DNA of 64,000 bases from an uncultured Oscillospiraceae bacterium. GTDB taxonomy: Bacteria > Bacillota > Clostridia > Oscillospirales > Oscillospiraceae. The stretch is taken from contig CAKTNW010000009.1 of the NCBI GenBank assembly GCA_934589145.1, forward strand, positions 3,815 to 67,814, given 5' to 3'. A program made the translations under genes and the position numbers. Under the pieces are notes generated by a model that saw only the letters and a program-made list of their open reading frames with translations, had not been told where the DNA came from and did no database searches. Positions 7,580 to 16,395 of this stretch are shown piece after piece (within the stretch, counting starts at the first letter, position 1; every line of letters starts with the position of its first letter).

Positions 7580-8530
7580 TCAGCGGCAGATATAACAGTA
7601 CCAGCCCTCGCTGGTGCAGGATTCCACGATGTTCCACCCGGCGGCGGTCAGCGCGGCGGCCACCTCGTCGGCCCGGTCGTCGATGATGCCGGAGGTCAGG
7701 AACCAGCCGTCCTCCTTCAGGAAGTGGCGCACCTGGGGCGCCAGGGAGATGATCACGTCCGCCACGATGTTGGCCACCACCACGTCATAGCCGGTGCCGA
7801 TGGCATCGCGCAGCGCCCCCTCTTTGGTGGCGTCGCCCTGCCGCACCGTCAGCTGCTTTTTGCCGATGCCGTTCAGCGCGGCGTTTTCATAGGCCACGTC
7901 GATGCACTTTTCGTCGATGTCGCAGGCGAAGGCGCTGCCCGCGCCCAGCCGCAGCGCGGCGATGGACAGGATGCCGCTGCCGCAGCCTAAGTCCAGCACC
8001 TTTTCGCCGCCGTGGATGCGGCTCTCCAGCGCCGTCAGGCAAAGACGGGTGGTGGCATGGCTGCCGGTGCCGAAGGTGAGGCCGGGGTTCAGCGTCAGGG
8101 TCACGCGGCCCTTGGGGTCGGCCTTCTCCCACGCGGGGATCACCAGCAGACGCTCACCGATCTCCATGGGCTTATAAAACTGCTTCCAGTTGTTCTCCCA
8201 GTCCTCGTCCTTCACGTTCTCCATGGTCAGCAGCGGCGCGTACTCCGGATGTTTCTGCTTCATGGCGTGCATGGCCATGCGGATGGCGGCGATGGTGCCG
8301 TACCCCGCCGGGGAATTCTCTACATAGAAGGTCACCCGGCAGAGGTTTTCCTTCTCCTTTACCAGATCCTCATCCACATAGTCCCAGTAGGCCTGATTGT
8401 GGGCCATAAAATCCTGAAAGTCCCGCTGATCGTCGATGATCACGCCGGTAACGCCATGCTCCTCCAGCATCTCCGTCACCGGGTCGATGCCGGCGGGCGC
8501 GGTGTCGATCTTCAATTCCAGCCAGTCCAT
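7580..8530 (-). CDS. prmA: Ribosomal protein L11 methyltransferase
   Basis: This 316-residue protein has the PrmA layout: an N-terminal L11-recognition domain, then a class I SAM fold with LDLGCGSGILSIAALRLG (about residues 180-197) and VVANIVADVI near 245. PrmA trimethylates ribosomal protein L11. The start at 8530 (MDWLELKI) is preceded by GAGGAG, which overlaps the end of mnmE, indicating co-transcription and possibly translational coupling. Confidence 0.95.
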   Translation of the reverse strand: MDWLELKIDTAPAGIDPVTEMLEEHGVTGVIIDDQRDFQDFMAHNQAYWDYVDEDLVKEKENLCRVTFYVENSPAGYGTIAAIRMAMHAMKQKHPEYAPLLTMENVKDEDWENNWKQFYKPMEIGERLLVIPAWEKADPKGRVTLTLNPGLTFGTGSHATTRLCLTALESRIHGGEKVLDLGCGSGILSIAALRLGAGSAFACDIDEKCIDVAYENAALNGIGKKQLTVRQGDATKEGALRDAIGTGYDVVVANIVADVIISLAPQVRHFLKEDGWFLTSGIIDDRADEVAAALTAAGWNIVESCTSEGWYCYICR

Positions 8531-8538
8531 AGCTCTCC

Positions 8539-9906
8539 TCACTTTCCCACGCAGAACCGGGAAAAGATGGTATCCACCAGATCCTCCCGGATGTGTTTTC
8601 CGTTCAATTCGCCCAGCGCCTCCAGCGCACCTTCGGCGTCCGTCAGCACCACGTCCGGCGTCATGCCGATCCGCAGGGATGCCCGGGCGTTCTGCACACA
8701 GTGCAGCGCCCGGCCCACTGCGTCGGCCTGGCGGGCGTTGGTCAGCAGCTCACCCTGGGTCTCCGTTCCGGCGGGGAACTGCTCTCCGATGGCCTCGCAC
8801 AGGGCGGCCATGCCCTCGCCGGTCTTGGCGGAGACGGACAGCACGTTGTCGAACCGGTCGGCCAGCGCGCCGATGTCCAGCTTCCGGGGCAGGTCGCTCT
8901 TGTTGACCACCACCAGCAGATGGGGCACCTTCTCTGCCACGGCCATGGCTGCCTCATCCTGCTCATCCAGCGGCGCGGCGCCGTCCAGCAGCAGCAGCGC
9001 CAGCGAGGCCCGCTCCGCCGCCTTGCGGCTGCGCGCTACGCCCAGCTGCTCCACGGTGTCGCCCGTTTCCCGGATGCCCGCCGTATCCGTCAGCCGCAGC
9101 AGCACATGGCCCAGCAGCAGCTTCTCCTCCACCGTGTCGCGGGTGGTACCCGCCACGTCGGTGACGATGGCCCGGTCAAAGCCCACCAGGGCGTTCAGCA
9201 GCGAGGATTTGCCCACATTGGGCTTGCCCAGCAGCACCGTGGGCACGCCTTGCTTCATCAGCTGGCCACGGGAGAAGGTGGCCAGCAGCTCCGTCAGCTT
9301 GTTCTCGCTTTCACGCAGGGCATCCAGCAGCTGCTCCCGCTGTAAGTCCTCGATATCCTCGTCGGGATAGTCCACGATGGCGTAGAACCGGCTGGTCACG
9401 TCCATCAGCGTGTCGTACACCGCCTGAACGCTGCGGCTCAGTACGCCGTCCAGCTGTCCAGCGGCATTGCGGGCGGCCTGGGCCGTCTCCGCGTCGATGA
9501 TGTCCACCACGGCCTCCGCCTGCAGCAGATCCATCCGGCCGTTGAGAAAGGCCCGCTGGGTAAATTCGCCGCCCTTGGCCTGCCGCGCCCCGTGGTTCAG
9601 CAGCAGCTTCAGGCCCTCGGTCAGTACGATGGGCGAGCCGTGACAGTGGATCTCGGCGCAGTCCTCGCCGGTGTAGCTGCCGGGGCCGGGGAACAGCACG
9701 CACAGCGCATTGTCCAGCACGCGGCCCTCGCCGTCCAGCAAATGGCCCAGCACCATGGTGCGGGGCGCTTGTTGAGACATAGGCTTATCGTTCAGCGGAA
9801 AAAACACCGCATCCAGCACATTTTTGGTCTCCGGGCCGCTGAGCCGCAGGATGCCGATGGCGCTGGGCGACAGCGCCGTGGCAATGGCGGCAATGGTATC
9901 TGTCAT
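8539..9906 (-). CDS. mnmE: tRNA modification GTPase MnmE
   Basis: This 455-residue protein is full length. The N-terminal folate-binding domain is followed by a helical domain and a G domain with GKPNVGKSS (G1), TTRDT (G2), DTAG (G3) and NKSD (G4), and the C-terminal FCVGK carries the catalytic cysteine. With MnmG it installs the carboxymethylaminomethyl group at U34 of tRNAs. The start at 9906 has GGGAGG upstream. mnmG is not next to it: prmA and the flavoprotein follow instead, an arrangement different from the common mnmE-mnmG-rsmG cluster. Confidence 0.97.
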   Translation of the reverse strand: MTDTIAAIATALSPSAIGILRLSGPETKNVLDAVFFPLNDKPMSQQAPRTMVLGHLLDGEGRVLDNALCVLFPGPGSYTGEDCAEIHCHGSPIVLTEGLKLLLNHGARQAKGGEFTQRAFLNGRMDLLQAEAVVDIIDAETAQAARNAAGQLDGVLSRSVQAVYDTLMDVTSRFYAIVDYPDEDIEDLQREQLLDALRESENKLTELLATFSRGQLMKQGVPTVLLGKPNVGKSSLLNALVGFDRAIVTDVAGTTRDTVEEKLLLGHVLLRLTDTAGIRETGDTVEQLGVARSRKAAERASLALLLLDGAAPLDEQDEAAMAVAEKVPHLLVVVNKSDLPRKLDIGALADRFDNVLSVSAKTGEGMAALCEAIGEQFPAGTETQGELLTNARQADAVGRALHCVQNARASLRIGMTPDVVLTDAEGALEALGELNGKHIREDLVDTIFSRFCVGK

Positions 9907-9945
9907 GGGAACGACCTCCCTTATGCGCATAATCTTACAAATAGC

Positions 9946-9954
9946 AGTATACCA
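9946..9954 (-). promoter_or_regulatory. Extended -10 promoter for mnmE
   Basis: On the minus strand TGG precedes TATACT, an extended -10. No good -35 is visible 17 bp upstream. It lies about 40 bp before the mnmE start. Confidence 0.5.
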
Positions 9955-10001
9955 CAACCTCCGCTAAAAGAAAAGCAGATGTTTGCGAGGGGAGACATAA
10001 G

Positions 10002-10031
10002 GACAGGAGAACCGATGCCGATTCTCCTGTC
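10002..10031. repeat. 10-bp-arm inverted repeat
   Basis: GACAGGAGAA...TTCTCCTGTC with a 10-base loop. A closely related palindrome lies at 51279-51303. It has no T run, so it is not a clear terminator. Confidence 0.55.
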
Positions 10032-10078
10032 TTGTGGAAAGGAAAGGCCAAGGGATTTGACTTCCGTAATCCTTCTAA

Positions 10079-10112
10079 AAAAATAAAGGGGACACCCCGA
10101 TCGGGGTGTCCC
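10079..10112 (-). terminator. Terminator after anti-sigma-like gene
   Basis: Perfect palindrome GGGACACCCCGATCGGGGTGTCCC (about 10088-10111), followed on the minus strand by CTTTTATTTTTTT. Confidence 0.85.
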
Positions 10113-10119
10113 TCTTTCA

Positions 10120-11085
10120 TTATTCCACCGTGTCAAAGGAAAACGCGTCGGCGATGGTCTCCAGCACCTCGCGGGGCATGGTCATCTCGCCTGTTTCCGT
10201 GTCGCCCCAGCGGGTATCCAGCAGATTTACCACCAGGAAAGCCTCCGGCCGATCCACGATGATCAGATCCTTGTCAGGCCCTGTGGCCAGCATGACAGAT
10301 ACGCCGCAGGCGGTTTCGTATTCCCACTGGGTATAGTCGTCCGCGTCGCCGATGGCCAGATAGGACACGGACAGATAGCCCTTTTCATTGCATACCAGCT
10401 GGTAGCTGACGGGATAGGGCCAGCGTCCGTCAGAGAGCGTGAAGGTGCCCTCTGCCATGAAGCTGCCGCTGTCATAGGCGTAGCCGCCGTCAAATACATG
10501 GCCGTAGGTCTCGCAGCTCTTCGGCAGGACGTTGGCGATCCGCTCCGGCAGCGCGTCGCTGATGCCATACAGCGTGGGGCTGTTCAGCAGCGCCAGACTG
10601 TATTCATCGGCAATAGCGTCCAGCTCGTCGGCCATTTCCTGGGTATAGCAGGGATAGGCGTCGTAGCGGGCATCCAGTCCGGTGTCACCGTTGCCGATGC
10701 TGGCCAGGATCATGCCGTCCGGGTCGTAGCTGTTATAGAAGCTTTGCCAGCGCATGTTGGCCATAGCCTCCGGGCTGTCTGCCAGCCCCTGCAGGCTCAG
10801 AACGTCCGTGCTGTCATAGGGTTCGCCGGTGTCGCCGTTCTGATGGTAGAGAATGGCCGAGCGCAGGCCGAACAGGTCGGTGGCGTAGGTAACGGTGGCA
10901 AAGGCCAGCACCAGCGCCAGTGCCGCCGCCAGGATCAGCGTTCTCCGAAAGGTTCGCCGTCCGGCGTGCTTTTTGGTTTCGGGACAGGCGGACTGCGCCG
11001 CCTGAATGGCCCGCAGCATCCGCTCCTTTGCCTCGTCACTGGGCCGAAGCCCGTCATAGGCGCGATAGATGTCGTCAGGCGTCAT
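10120..11085 (-). CDS. Putative anti-sigma-like membrane protein
   Basis: This 321-residue protein has a short cytoplasmic N-terminus (MTPDDIYRAYDGLRPSDEAK), one transmembrane helix (about residues 50-70, ILAAALALVLAFATVTYA) and a large extracytoplasmic domain of unknown fold. The start at 11085 overlaps the sigma-factor stop by 11 bases, the usual arrangement for an ECF sigma factor and its membrane-bound partner. I infer that it restrains the sigma factor; no ZAS zinc motif is visible, so the mechanism is open. Confidence 0.65.
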   Translation of the reverse strand: MTPDDIYRAYDGLRPSDEAKERMLRAIQAAQSACPETKKHAGRRTFRRTLILAAALALVLAFATVTYATDLFGLRSAILYHQNGDTGEPYDSTDVLSLQGLADSPEAMANMRWQSFYNSYDPDGMILASIGNGDTGLDARYDAYPCYTQEMADELDAIADEYSLALLNSPTLYGISDALPERIANVLPKSCETYGHVFDGGYAYDSGSFMAEGTFTLSDGRWPYPVSYQLVCNEKGYLSVSYLAIGDADDYTQWEYETACGVSVMLATGPDKDLIIVDRPEAFLVVNLLDTRWGDTETGEMTMPREVLETIADAFSFDTVE

Positions 11086-11581
11086 GGTCGTACACACCTC
11101 CCAAGGTCAGTTTCAGTTTCTGTCGTGCGCGGTTCAGGCGGCTGCGGATGGTGGCCGGCGCCACCCCCAGCATCTCGGCGATCTCCGCCGTCTGATAGCC
11201 CTCGTAGTAATAGAGATAGACCGGCAGTTTATAATCCTCCGGAAGGGCCATCACAGCATCCAGCGTCTCATCCGGGGCGGCATCCTCCACCGTGGGCGGC
11301 TCGCTCAAGGTGTCGATATCCTCCCGCCGCCGCCATGGACTGCGCAGGGCGCTTTTGCACAGGTTGGACACGGTGACGATCAGCCACGCCTTTTCATGCT
11401 GAACGGAATCGAAGACCATACCGCTGCGCAGCAGGCGGATAAAGGTCTCCTGTACCATGTCCTCGGCATCCGCGCCGTTTTTCATAAAGGAATAGGCCAC
11501 GCGGTAAAGCATCTCCACATGGCGATGGTAAATACTTTCGATGCCTTTGTCCGTACGCAACAAAGTCGCCGTAGTGACCAC
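11075..11581 (-). CDS. ECF-type RNA polymerase sigma factor
   Basis: This 168-residue protein has region 2 (about 15-80, with DAEDMVQETFIRLLR) and region 4 (about 105-160, with TAEIAEMLGVAPATIRSRLNRARQKLK). It has no region 1 or 3, as expected for ECF sigma factors. The start is uncertain: the GTG at 11581 partly overlaps AAAGGAGG, so a TTG at 11563 or 11560 could be used. The overlapping downstream membrane protein is its likely regulator. It probably responds to an envelope signal and drives its own operon. Confidence 0.9.
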   Translation of the reverse strand: MVTTATLLRTDKGIESIYHRHVEMLYRVAYSFMKNGADAEDMVQETFIRLLRSGMVFDSVQHEKAWLIVTVSNLCKSALRSPWRRREDIDTLSEPPTVEDAAPDETLDAVMALPEDYKLPVYLYYYEGYQTAEIAEMLGVAPATIRSRLNRARQKLKLTLGGVYDHDA

Positions 11582-11639
11582 CTCCTTTCATAGGGGATAC
11601 GCGGGAAGAGAGAGAATTGTTGCAGGGAAATTTTGCGTT

Positions 11640-11700
11640 GTTTGTGTGTGAGGGGCGGTAGGCAAAAGTACCTCGCGCCCGGAAGCGCGAACAACTCCTT
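11640..11700. repeat. Partial dispersed repeat (copy B)
   Basis: The block GGCAAAAGTACCTCGCGCCCGG and the hairpin that follows match the tail of the longer repeat copies at 1-130 and 14271-14372. This is a truncated copy between the sigma operon and the next gene. Confidence 0.5.
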
Positions 11701-11714
11701 TTTTGAAACAACAA

Positions 11715-11736
11715 GGGGACGGCTTCCGCCGTCCCC
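11715..11736 (-). terminator. Probable terminator
   Basis: GGGGACGG, CTTCCG, CCGTCCCC. On the minus strand it is followed by TTGTTGTTTC, a modest T-rich tail, 24 bp after the stop of the 159-residue gene. Confidence 0.65.
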
Positions 11737-11759
11737 AAAAGATTTCACACCAGAATAGT

Positions 11760-12239
11760 TTACACCTGCTCCTCGTCGGTGCGGTTGCGCCAGGCCAACT
11801 CCTGCTCCAGCTCGAACTCCAGCTTCTTCACGCGTTCCTTCAACTCGTCATAGTGCTCGCTCTGGACATAGTACTTCACGAAGGAGAAGGTGGCCTCGGC
11901 AAACTCCTCCTCGGTGTAGGAGGACAGCAGAGAGCCGCCGCTGCGGCGCAGACCGCTGACGTTGATGACCACCAGACGGCGGTGCTGCTCGCTCAGCTGA
12001 AACAGCTTCAGTTTTTCGGGGATCTCCAGGCCCAGGTCATACTGCTCGTTGACCAGATTCAGCAAACGCGCCTGCTCCGGCTTGGCGGAGACGATGACGC
12101 CGTGACGGGAGAACAGATCCTTCAGGTAATCCACAGACACTTCCTCGCGGGTGATGGTGCCCTTGCCGATACCGGTCAGCATGGTGTTGGACAGATTTAG
12201 GCTCACATAGACCTCATGGCCGGTGGTGGGATAGCTCAT
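11760..12239 (-). CDS. Hypothetical 159-residue protein
   Basis: I do not recognise this protein. It begins MSYPTTGHEVYVSLNLSNTM and has no signal peptide or membrane segment. The last ~35 residues (YDELKERVKKLEFELEQ) form a likely coiled coil. The middle looks mixed alpha/beta. It has a good promoter upstream (12304-12332), GGAGG before the start and a terminator, so it is a free-standing expressed gene. A cytoplasmic role is likely. Confidence 0.75.
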   Translation of the reverse strand: MSYPTTGHEVYVSLNLSNTMLTGIGKGTITREEVSVDYLKDLFSRHGVIVSAKPEQARLLNLVNEQYDLGLEIPEKLKLFQLSEQHRRLVVINVSGLRRSGGSLLSSYTEEEFAEATFSFVKYYVQSEHYDELKERVKKLEFELEQELAWRNRTDEEQV

Positions 12240-12303
12240 AACACAAGACCTCCTGCTTTTCCTTTGGTTGTCAAGGGCGCATGCCCTCTCCTCTTATAGT
12301 CTC

Positions 12304-12332
12304 ATCTTAGCAGGTCAGCGGGAGAAATGCAA
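12304..12332 (-). promoter_or_regulatory. Promoter of the 159-residue gene
   Basis: Read on the minus strand: TTGCAT (12327-12332), 17 bp, TAAGAT (12304-12309). The leader also holds the palindrome GGGCGCATGCCC (12275-12286). Confidence 0.65.
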
Positions 12333-12439
12333 TAAAAACTTACAAAGATTTGAAAATATTTTTGTGCAATAGTGCTAAATGTATGGAATGAGTGATACTT
12401 TTAGAGCATTATTTCGCGCTTACAGCGCGAAAGACCCCC

Positions 12440-13309
12440 TTATACCCCCGTCAGATCAAACGGCGGGGTGTACTCCGCTCTGGCGGCGGTGCGTTCCTGG
12501 GTAAAGCCGTCGGTGATGCCGCAGTTTTCCATGTACGCCACGGCGGCGCGGTATTCGCTGCGGGTCACATGGCGGCGCAGCGTGCCCTCCGCGTTCTCCT
12601 GGGGCGTGTACTGGCTCATGAGGGAGAACATCACCTCGCCGGGCCGGAAATTCTCCGCCACCCAGTCGATGCAGCGGCGGGTGTTGTCCATCTGCCCCGG
12701 CAGCACCAGATGCCGGATCACCACGCCCCGCTTCAGAAGGCCGTCCTCCAGCACGCAGGGCCCCGCCTGCCGCACCATTTCCCGGATGGCCGCCGCGGCT
12801 ACAGGGAAATAGTCCGGCGCGGCGCTGAGCCGTCCCGCCAGCTCACCGTCGGCGTATTTCAGGTCGGGCAGCCAGATATCCACCTTGCCCTCCAGCTGCC
12901 GCAGCGTCTCCACGGATTCATAGCCGCCGCAGTTATACACCACCGGCACGGTCAGCTTCGGCTCCAGCGCCGGCAGGATCCACGGCAGGAAATGGGTCGG
13001 TGTCACCAGATTGATGTTGTGGGCGCCCCGGCTGATCAGCTCCTCAAAGATCTCCCGCAGCCGCTCCGTGGTGATGGCCTTGCCGAAGCCTCCTGCGGAG
13101 ATGCTGCCGTTCTGGCAATAGCAGCACCGCAGGGTGCAGCCGGAGAAAAACACCGTGCCGCTGCCGTTGGTGCCGGAGATGGGCGGCTCCTCCCACATAT
13201 GCAGGGCGGCCCGGGCGATGCGCAGTCCGGCGGGCATACCGCAGAAGCCCTTTCCCTCCGTCTCCGTCCGCTCCGCTCCACAGCGCCGGGGACATAGCGT
13301 ACAGATCAT
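12440..13309 (-). CDS. PflA-like radical SAM protein (COG1313)
   Basis: This 289-residue protein opens with a CTLCPRRC cysteine cluster and carries the radical SAM CxxxCxxC motif in SGCTLRCCYCQN (about residues 58-69). Together with GTNGSGTVFFSG and NLVTPTHFLPWI, this is the COG1313 'PflX/uncharacterised PflA-like' family. Its reaction is unknown. The ATG at 13309 overlaps the tdk stop (ATGA), so the two are translated together; a longer N-terminus would run into tdk. The gene may modify a protein or activate a glycyl-radical-like target, but no partner is adjacent. Confidence 0.85.
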   Translation of the reverse strand: MICTLCPRRCGAERTETEGKGFCGMPAGLRIARAALHMWEEPPISGTNGSGTVFFSGCTLRCCYCQNGSISAGGFGKAITTERLREIFEELISRGAHNINLVTPTHFLPWILPALEPKLTVPVVYNCGGYESVETLRQLEGKVDIWLPDLKYADGELAGRLSAAPDYFPVAAAAIREMVRQAGPCVLEDGLLKRGVVIRHLVLPGQMDNTRRCIDWVAENFRPGEVMFSLMSQYTPQENAEGTLRRHVTRSEYRAAVAYMENCGITDGFTQERTAARAEYTPPFDLTGV

Positions 13310-13893
13310 TTCCGCAGCCGGTGGAAGTCCGGCCCCAGATCGCCCGCCATCCAGTGGCGGCGGCACAGCCCGATGTACTGGTCGTTGGCGCCCAGCACCA
13401 CCTGCGCGCCCTCCTTCAGTACATGGCCCTCCTCGTCAAAGCGGGCGTTGAAGGCCGCCTTCTTGCCGCACCAGCAGATGGTCTTGACCTCCTCCAGCTT
13501 GTCGGCCAGCACCAGCAGGTGATAGCTGCCGGGGAACAGGTCTCCCTTGAAGTCGGCCCGCAGACCGTAGCAGATGACGGGGATATTGCAGTCGTCCACC
13601 AGGTGCACCAGGTAATAGACCTCTTCCTTGGTCAGGAACTGGGCCTCGTCCACGATGATGCAGGCGTACTTTTGCAGATCCTCATCGGGCATGGCCTGCA
13701 TCTCGTGGAAATAGACGCATGGGTGCTTCAGCCCGATGCGGGAGGACACCATGTGGTCGCCGTCTCGCGTGTCAAGCTGGGGCTTCACCAGTAGGGTGTC
13801 CTGTCCCCGCTCCTCGTAATTGAAGCGGGCCATCAGCGCGTTGGCGCTCTTGCTGGAGCCCATGGCTCCGTACTTGAAATAAAGCTGTGCCAT
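13306..13893 (-). CDS. tdk: Thymidine kinase
   Basis: This 195-residue type II thymidine kinase has the P-loop GAMGSSKSANAL at the N-terminus, the DEAQFL motif (about residue 88) and paired zinc-binding cysteines (CWCGKKA and CRRHW). It phosphorylates thymidine in the salvage pathway. The start at 13893 has GGAGAGAACC upstream. Overlap with the radical SAM gene suggests a two-gene operon. Confidence 0.96.
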   Translation of the reverse strand: MAQLYFKYGAMGSSKSANALMARFNYEERGQDTLLVKPQLDTRDGDHMVSSRIGLKHPCVYFHEMQAMPDEDLQKYACIIVDEAQFLTKEEVYYLVHLVDDCNIPVICYGLRADFKGDLFPGSYHLLVLADKLEEVKTICWCGKKAAFNARFDEEGHVLKEGAQVVLGANDQYIGLCRRHWMAGDLGPDFHRLRK

Positions 13894-13949
13894 TGTTGTG
13901 GTTCTCTCCTTATTTATTCTCTGGTGGGGTGTTTCGCTCTTCGGAGCGA

Positions 13950-14011
13950 CCTACTTTTGTCAACAGTGACAAAAGTAGGCAAAAACACCGGAAGGAACCT
14001 CCGGTTCCTTC
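13950..14011. repeat. Two strong hairpins at edge of repeat D
   Basis: CCTACTTTTGTCA/TGACAAAAGTAGG with a 4-base loop (13950-13979) and GAAGGAACC/GGTTCCTTC with a 3-base loop (13991-14011), just upstream of tdk. Similar CACTTTTG/CAAAAGTG hairpins lie in copies A and F. Confidence 0.75.
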
Positions 14012-14020
14012 ACCTCCGGG

Positions 14021-14372
14021 CGCGCTATACCGTGTGTGAAATCGTCATTGCATACCGCACGATCACGCAGGATTTTCTTTTTCGCTTCGTAAAAAGGATC
14101 GTCTCTGCTCCAGCGCCGCTGCCGCTCATGCCTACGTCGAACAACGCTTCATTGTCTACCGTCGCAATCGTGAGCGGCAGCGGCGCAAGAAGAAAGTCGA
14201 TGCGTCATACGCAGCGATAACAAATATGTCCTGTGAACGCGTGGTAAACGGTGGCAAATGCGTACACGGCATAGCGTGCGTGGATTCTTAAACCGCAGGT
14301 TTAAGCTGTCCTTTTGGGTACTTTTGGGACAGCGGCCAAAAGTACCTCGTCCCCCGCAGGGACGAAATACCC
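14021..14372. repeat. Large palindromic intergenic element (copy D)
   Basis: The 479-bp gap between tdk and mutY holds this element. Its ends (CGCGCTATACCGTGTGTG and the inverse of ACACGGCATAGCGTGCG) are imperfect terminal inverted repeats about 260 bp apart. The centre has a long hairpin with GCGCCGCTGCCGCTCA and TGAGCGGCAGCGGCGC arms (about 14113-14186). The tail carries the 35-bp block (14271-14305) and a CTTTTGG/CCAAAAG hairpin. The core recurs at 16396-16620 and, inverted, at 56101-56355. No transposase ORF is inside. Confidence 0.8.
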
Positions 14373-15413
14373 CTATCTTTCCACCTTTCCAAACGCTGTG
14401 GGCATGGGATATTTCTCCCTTTCTTCTTGGGTACGCCAAGCCCACTCCGGCGGGCCTTTGCCCTGTACGTCCAGCGTAAATACCGTCATTTCCCATATGA
14501 TGTGGGTAAAAATGTGCTTTTCGGTAAAGCTTTTTCCCCATCTGTGGGGCGTTAGGTCCCATTGAGCCAGCTGGGCCGCCGCCTGAGGCTCCGTCAGGGC
14601 TCCCGGTACGTTGGGGAACTCCCACAACCCCGCCAGCAGGCCCTTTCCGGGCCGCTGCCGCACCGCCGTGGTCTCGCCCCTCCGCAGGAGGAACACCGTC
14701 AGCTGCTCCGTCCGCTTGCCGGACTTCTTCTCCCGCACCGGCAGCTGCCGCTGCAAGCCCCTTTCCCGGGCCACACAGAAGTCCCGGGCCGGACAGTCGC
14801 CGCACAGCGGCTCGCCATTGGGCAGACAAACCATAGCCCCCAAGTCCATCAGCGCCTGATTGAAGGCGCCGGGCCGGTCGTGAGGGATCACCTCCGCCAT
14901 CCACTGGCGGAACAGCGCCCGTACCTTCGGCTCCAGCACGTTGCCGTCGTGACCGGACAGCCGCGCCGCCAGCCGCAGCACGTTGCCGTCCACCGCCGGG
15001 ACGGGGTGCCCGAAGGCGATGGAGGCGATGGCGCCCGCCGTGTAGTCGCCCACCCCCGGCAGGGCGGTCAGCCCTTCATATGTATCGGGGAACACGCCGC
15101 CGTGCTCATTTACAATGACCCGCGCCGCCTTTTGCAGGTTGCGGGCACGGCTGTAATAGCCTAAGCCCTGCCACAGGGCCATCAATTGCTGCTCATCGGC
15201 GGCGGCCAGCGCCTCCACCGTGGGTAGGGCTTCCATGAACCGCGCGAAATACGGCAGCACCGCCGTGACACGGGTCTGCTGTAACATAATTTCCGACACC
15301 CATGTGCGGTAGGGGGAGACCTCCTCCCGCCACGGCAGCACGCGGCGATTGGCGTCATACCAGGCCAGCAGGGGCGGCGGCAGGGCCTTCAGTTGTTGGG
15401 GCGTTTCCTGCAT
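14373..15413 (-). CDS. mutY: A/G-specific adenine DNA glycosylase
   Basis: This 346-residue MutY removes adenine mispaired with 8-oxoguanine. The sequence shows the helix-hairpin-helix LPGVGDYTAGAIAS, the catalytic Glu region SEIMLQQT, VDGNVLR with the catalytic Asp, a [4Fe-4S] C-x6-C-x2-C-x5-C cluster (CLPNGEPLCGDCPARDFC) and a C-terminal NUDIX-like 8-oxoG recognition domain. The ATG at 15413 has AGAGGA upstream. It follows the SPASM gene closely, with the ribosome-binding site overlapping that gene's stop. The 3' end abuts the repeat element. Confidence 0.95.
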   Translation of the reverse strand: MQETPQQLKALPPPLLAWYDANRRVLPWREEVSPYRTWVSEIMLQQTRVTAVLPYFARFMEALPTVEALAAADEQQLMALWQGLGYYSRARNLQKAARVIVNEHGGVFPDTYEGLTALPGVGDYTAGAIASIAFGHPVPAVDGNVLRLAARLSGHDGNVLEPKVRALFRQWMAEVIPHDRPGAFNQALMDLGAMVCLPNGEPLCGDCPARDFCVARERGLQRQLPVREKKSGKRTEQLTVFLLRRGETTAVRQRPGKGLLAGLWEFPNVPGALTEPQAAAQLAQWDLTPHRWGKSFTEKHIFTHIIWEMTVFTLDVQGKGPPEWAWRTQEEREKYPMPTAFGKVER

Positions 15414-15424
15414 ATCGTATCCTC

Positions 15425-16267
15425 TCATTTACTGAACCGCGCCGCGTAGCCGCAGCGGCGGCACAGCGCCTCGCTGGGCGCGCGGCGGGAAAAGCCCTCC
15501 CGGATGGCCCGCGCCCGGGGTGTGTTCAAGATGTCCGGCAGCTCCTGCGTCAAAAGGTTTCCCAGTGCCATGCGGCCCTCGCCGTCCAGACAGCAGGGCA
15601 CCACCGTGCCGTCGCACAGTACCGCCAGCTGCTGGCGCAGAGCGTGGCAGAACTGCACGTTGCCCTCCGCCGCATCCGGAGACGGCCAGTCGAATTTCCG
15701 GGCCGATTCCAGAAACAGCCCCGGCGCAAGACTCTTGTTGCCCACGCTGTCGGCAGGCAGGTTTTCCGCATCGGCGCCCGTCATGGTGGATAAAAACCGG
15801 AGAATTTCGCCATTTCTGGCCTCTGCGCCGCCCTCATTCCACAATCGCAGGGCGCACAGCACGCCCCTTGCGCTGGCGGCAGCACAGAATTTCCACACGC
15901 TGTGGAGATAGTCCGTCATGTCGCCGCCGTCGTTGCCCTCGAAGCTGTGGAGTGAAACGCTGACCTTATGCAGCGCCGGGGCGGACAGCAGGGTGCTGCT
16001 TTTCTCGGAAAGCAGCGTGCCGTTGGTGGTTATGCATACCCGAAAGCCCAGCTCATCGGCGATGGCCAGCAGCTCCGCCAACTGCGGATGTAGCAGCGGC
16101 TCCCCCATGACGTGGAAGTAGAGGTAGCGGGTGTGACCCCGCAGCTTTTCCGCCATAGAGCGGAATTCCTCCGGGGTAAGAAATCGCTTTTCCCGGCCCG
16201 TCCCGGGGCAGAATATACAGGAGAGGTTGCACACGTTGGTGATCTCCACATAGACCCGCTTGAACAT
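15425..16267 (-). CDS. Radical SAM/SPASM-type protein
   Basis: This 280-residue protein starts MFKRVYVEITNVCNLSCIFC, giving the radical SAM CxxxCxxC cluster at residues 13-20. HVMGEPLLHP and ITTNGTLL follow in the expected SAM-barrel positions. The C-terminal region has additional cysteines (FCHALRQQ, CDGTVVPCC, CRRCGY) consistent with a SPASM auxiliary cluster. Such proteins often modify peptides, but no precursor-peptide gene is visible nearby, and many free-standing members are of unknown function. The start at 16267 is set by GGGGGAGG. Confidence 0.85.
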   Translation of the reverse strand: MFKRVYVEITNVCNLSCIFCPGTGREKRFLTPEEFRSMAEKLRGHTRYLYFHVMGEPLLHPQLAELLAIADELGFRVCITTNGTLLSEKSSTLLSAPALHKVSVSLHSFEGNDGGDMTDYLHSVWKFCAAASARGVLCALRLWNEGGAEARNGEILRFLSTMTGADAENLPADSVGNKSLAPGLFLESARKFDWPSPDAAEGNVQFCHALRQQLAVLCDGTVVPCCLDGEGRMALGNLLTQELPDILNTPRARAIREGFSRRAPSEALCRRCGYAARFSK

Positions 16268-16395
16268 ATGCGATCCTCCCCCATTTTTGATGCTCCTGGT
16301 ATTGTACCACAAAATGGGGGAGGAGGAAAGAGGTTTATTGTTTGGGAAGTTTCGCCCTCCGGGGCGAGAACGGCCTCCGGCGGCCCACTTTTCCC

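Noticed and set aside
13924..14220. ORF inside repeat copy D that also appears in copy F
   Set aside because: The similarity in the translated peptides (SAPAPLPLMP and SGSGARRKS) follows from the repeat's DNA. The inverted-repeat structure explains it, and there is no start site.
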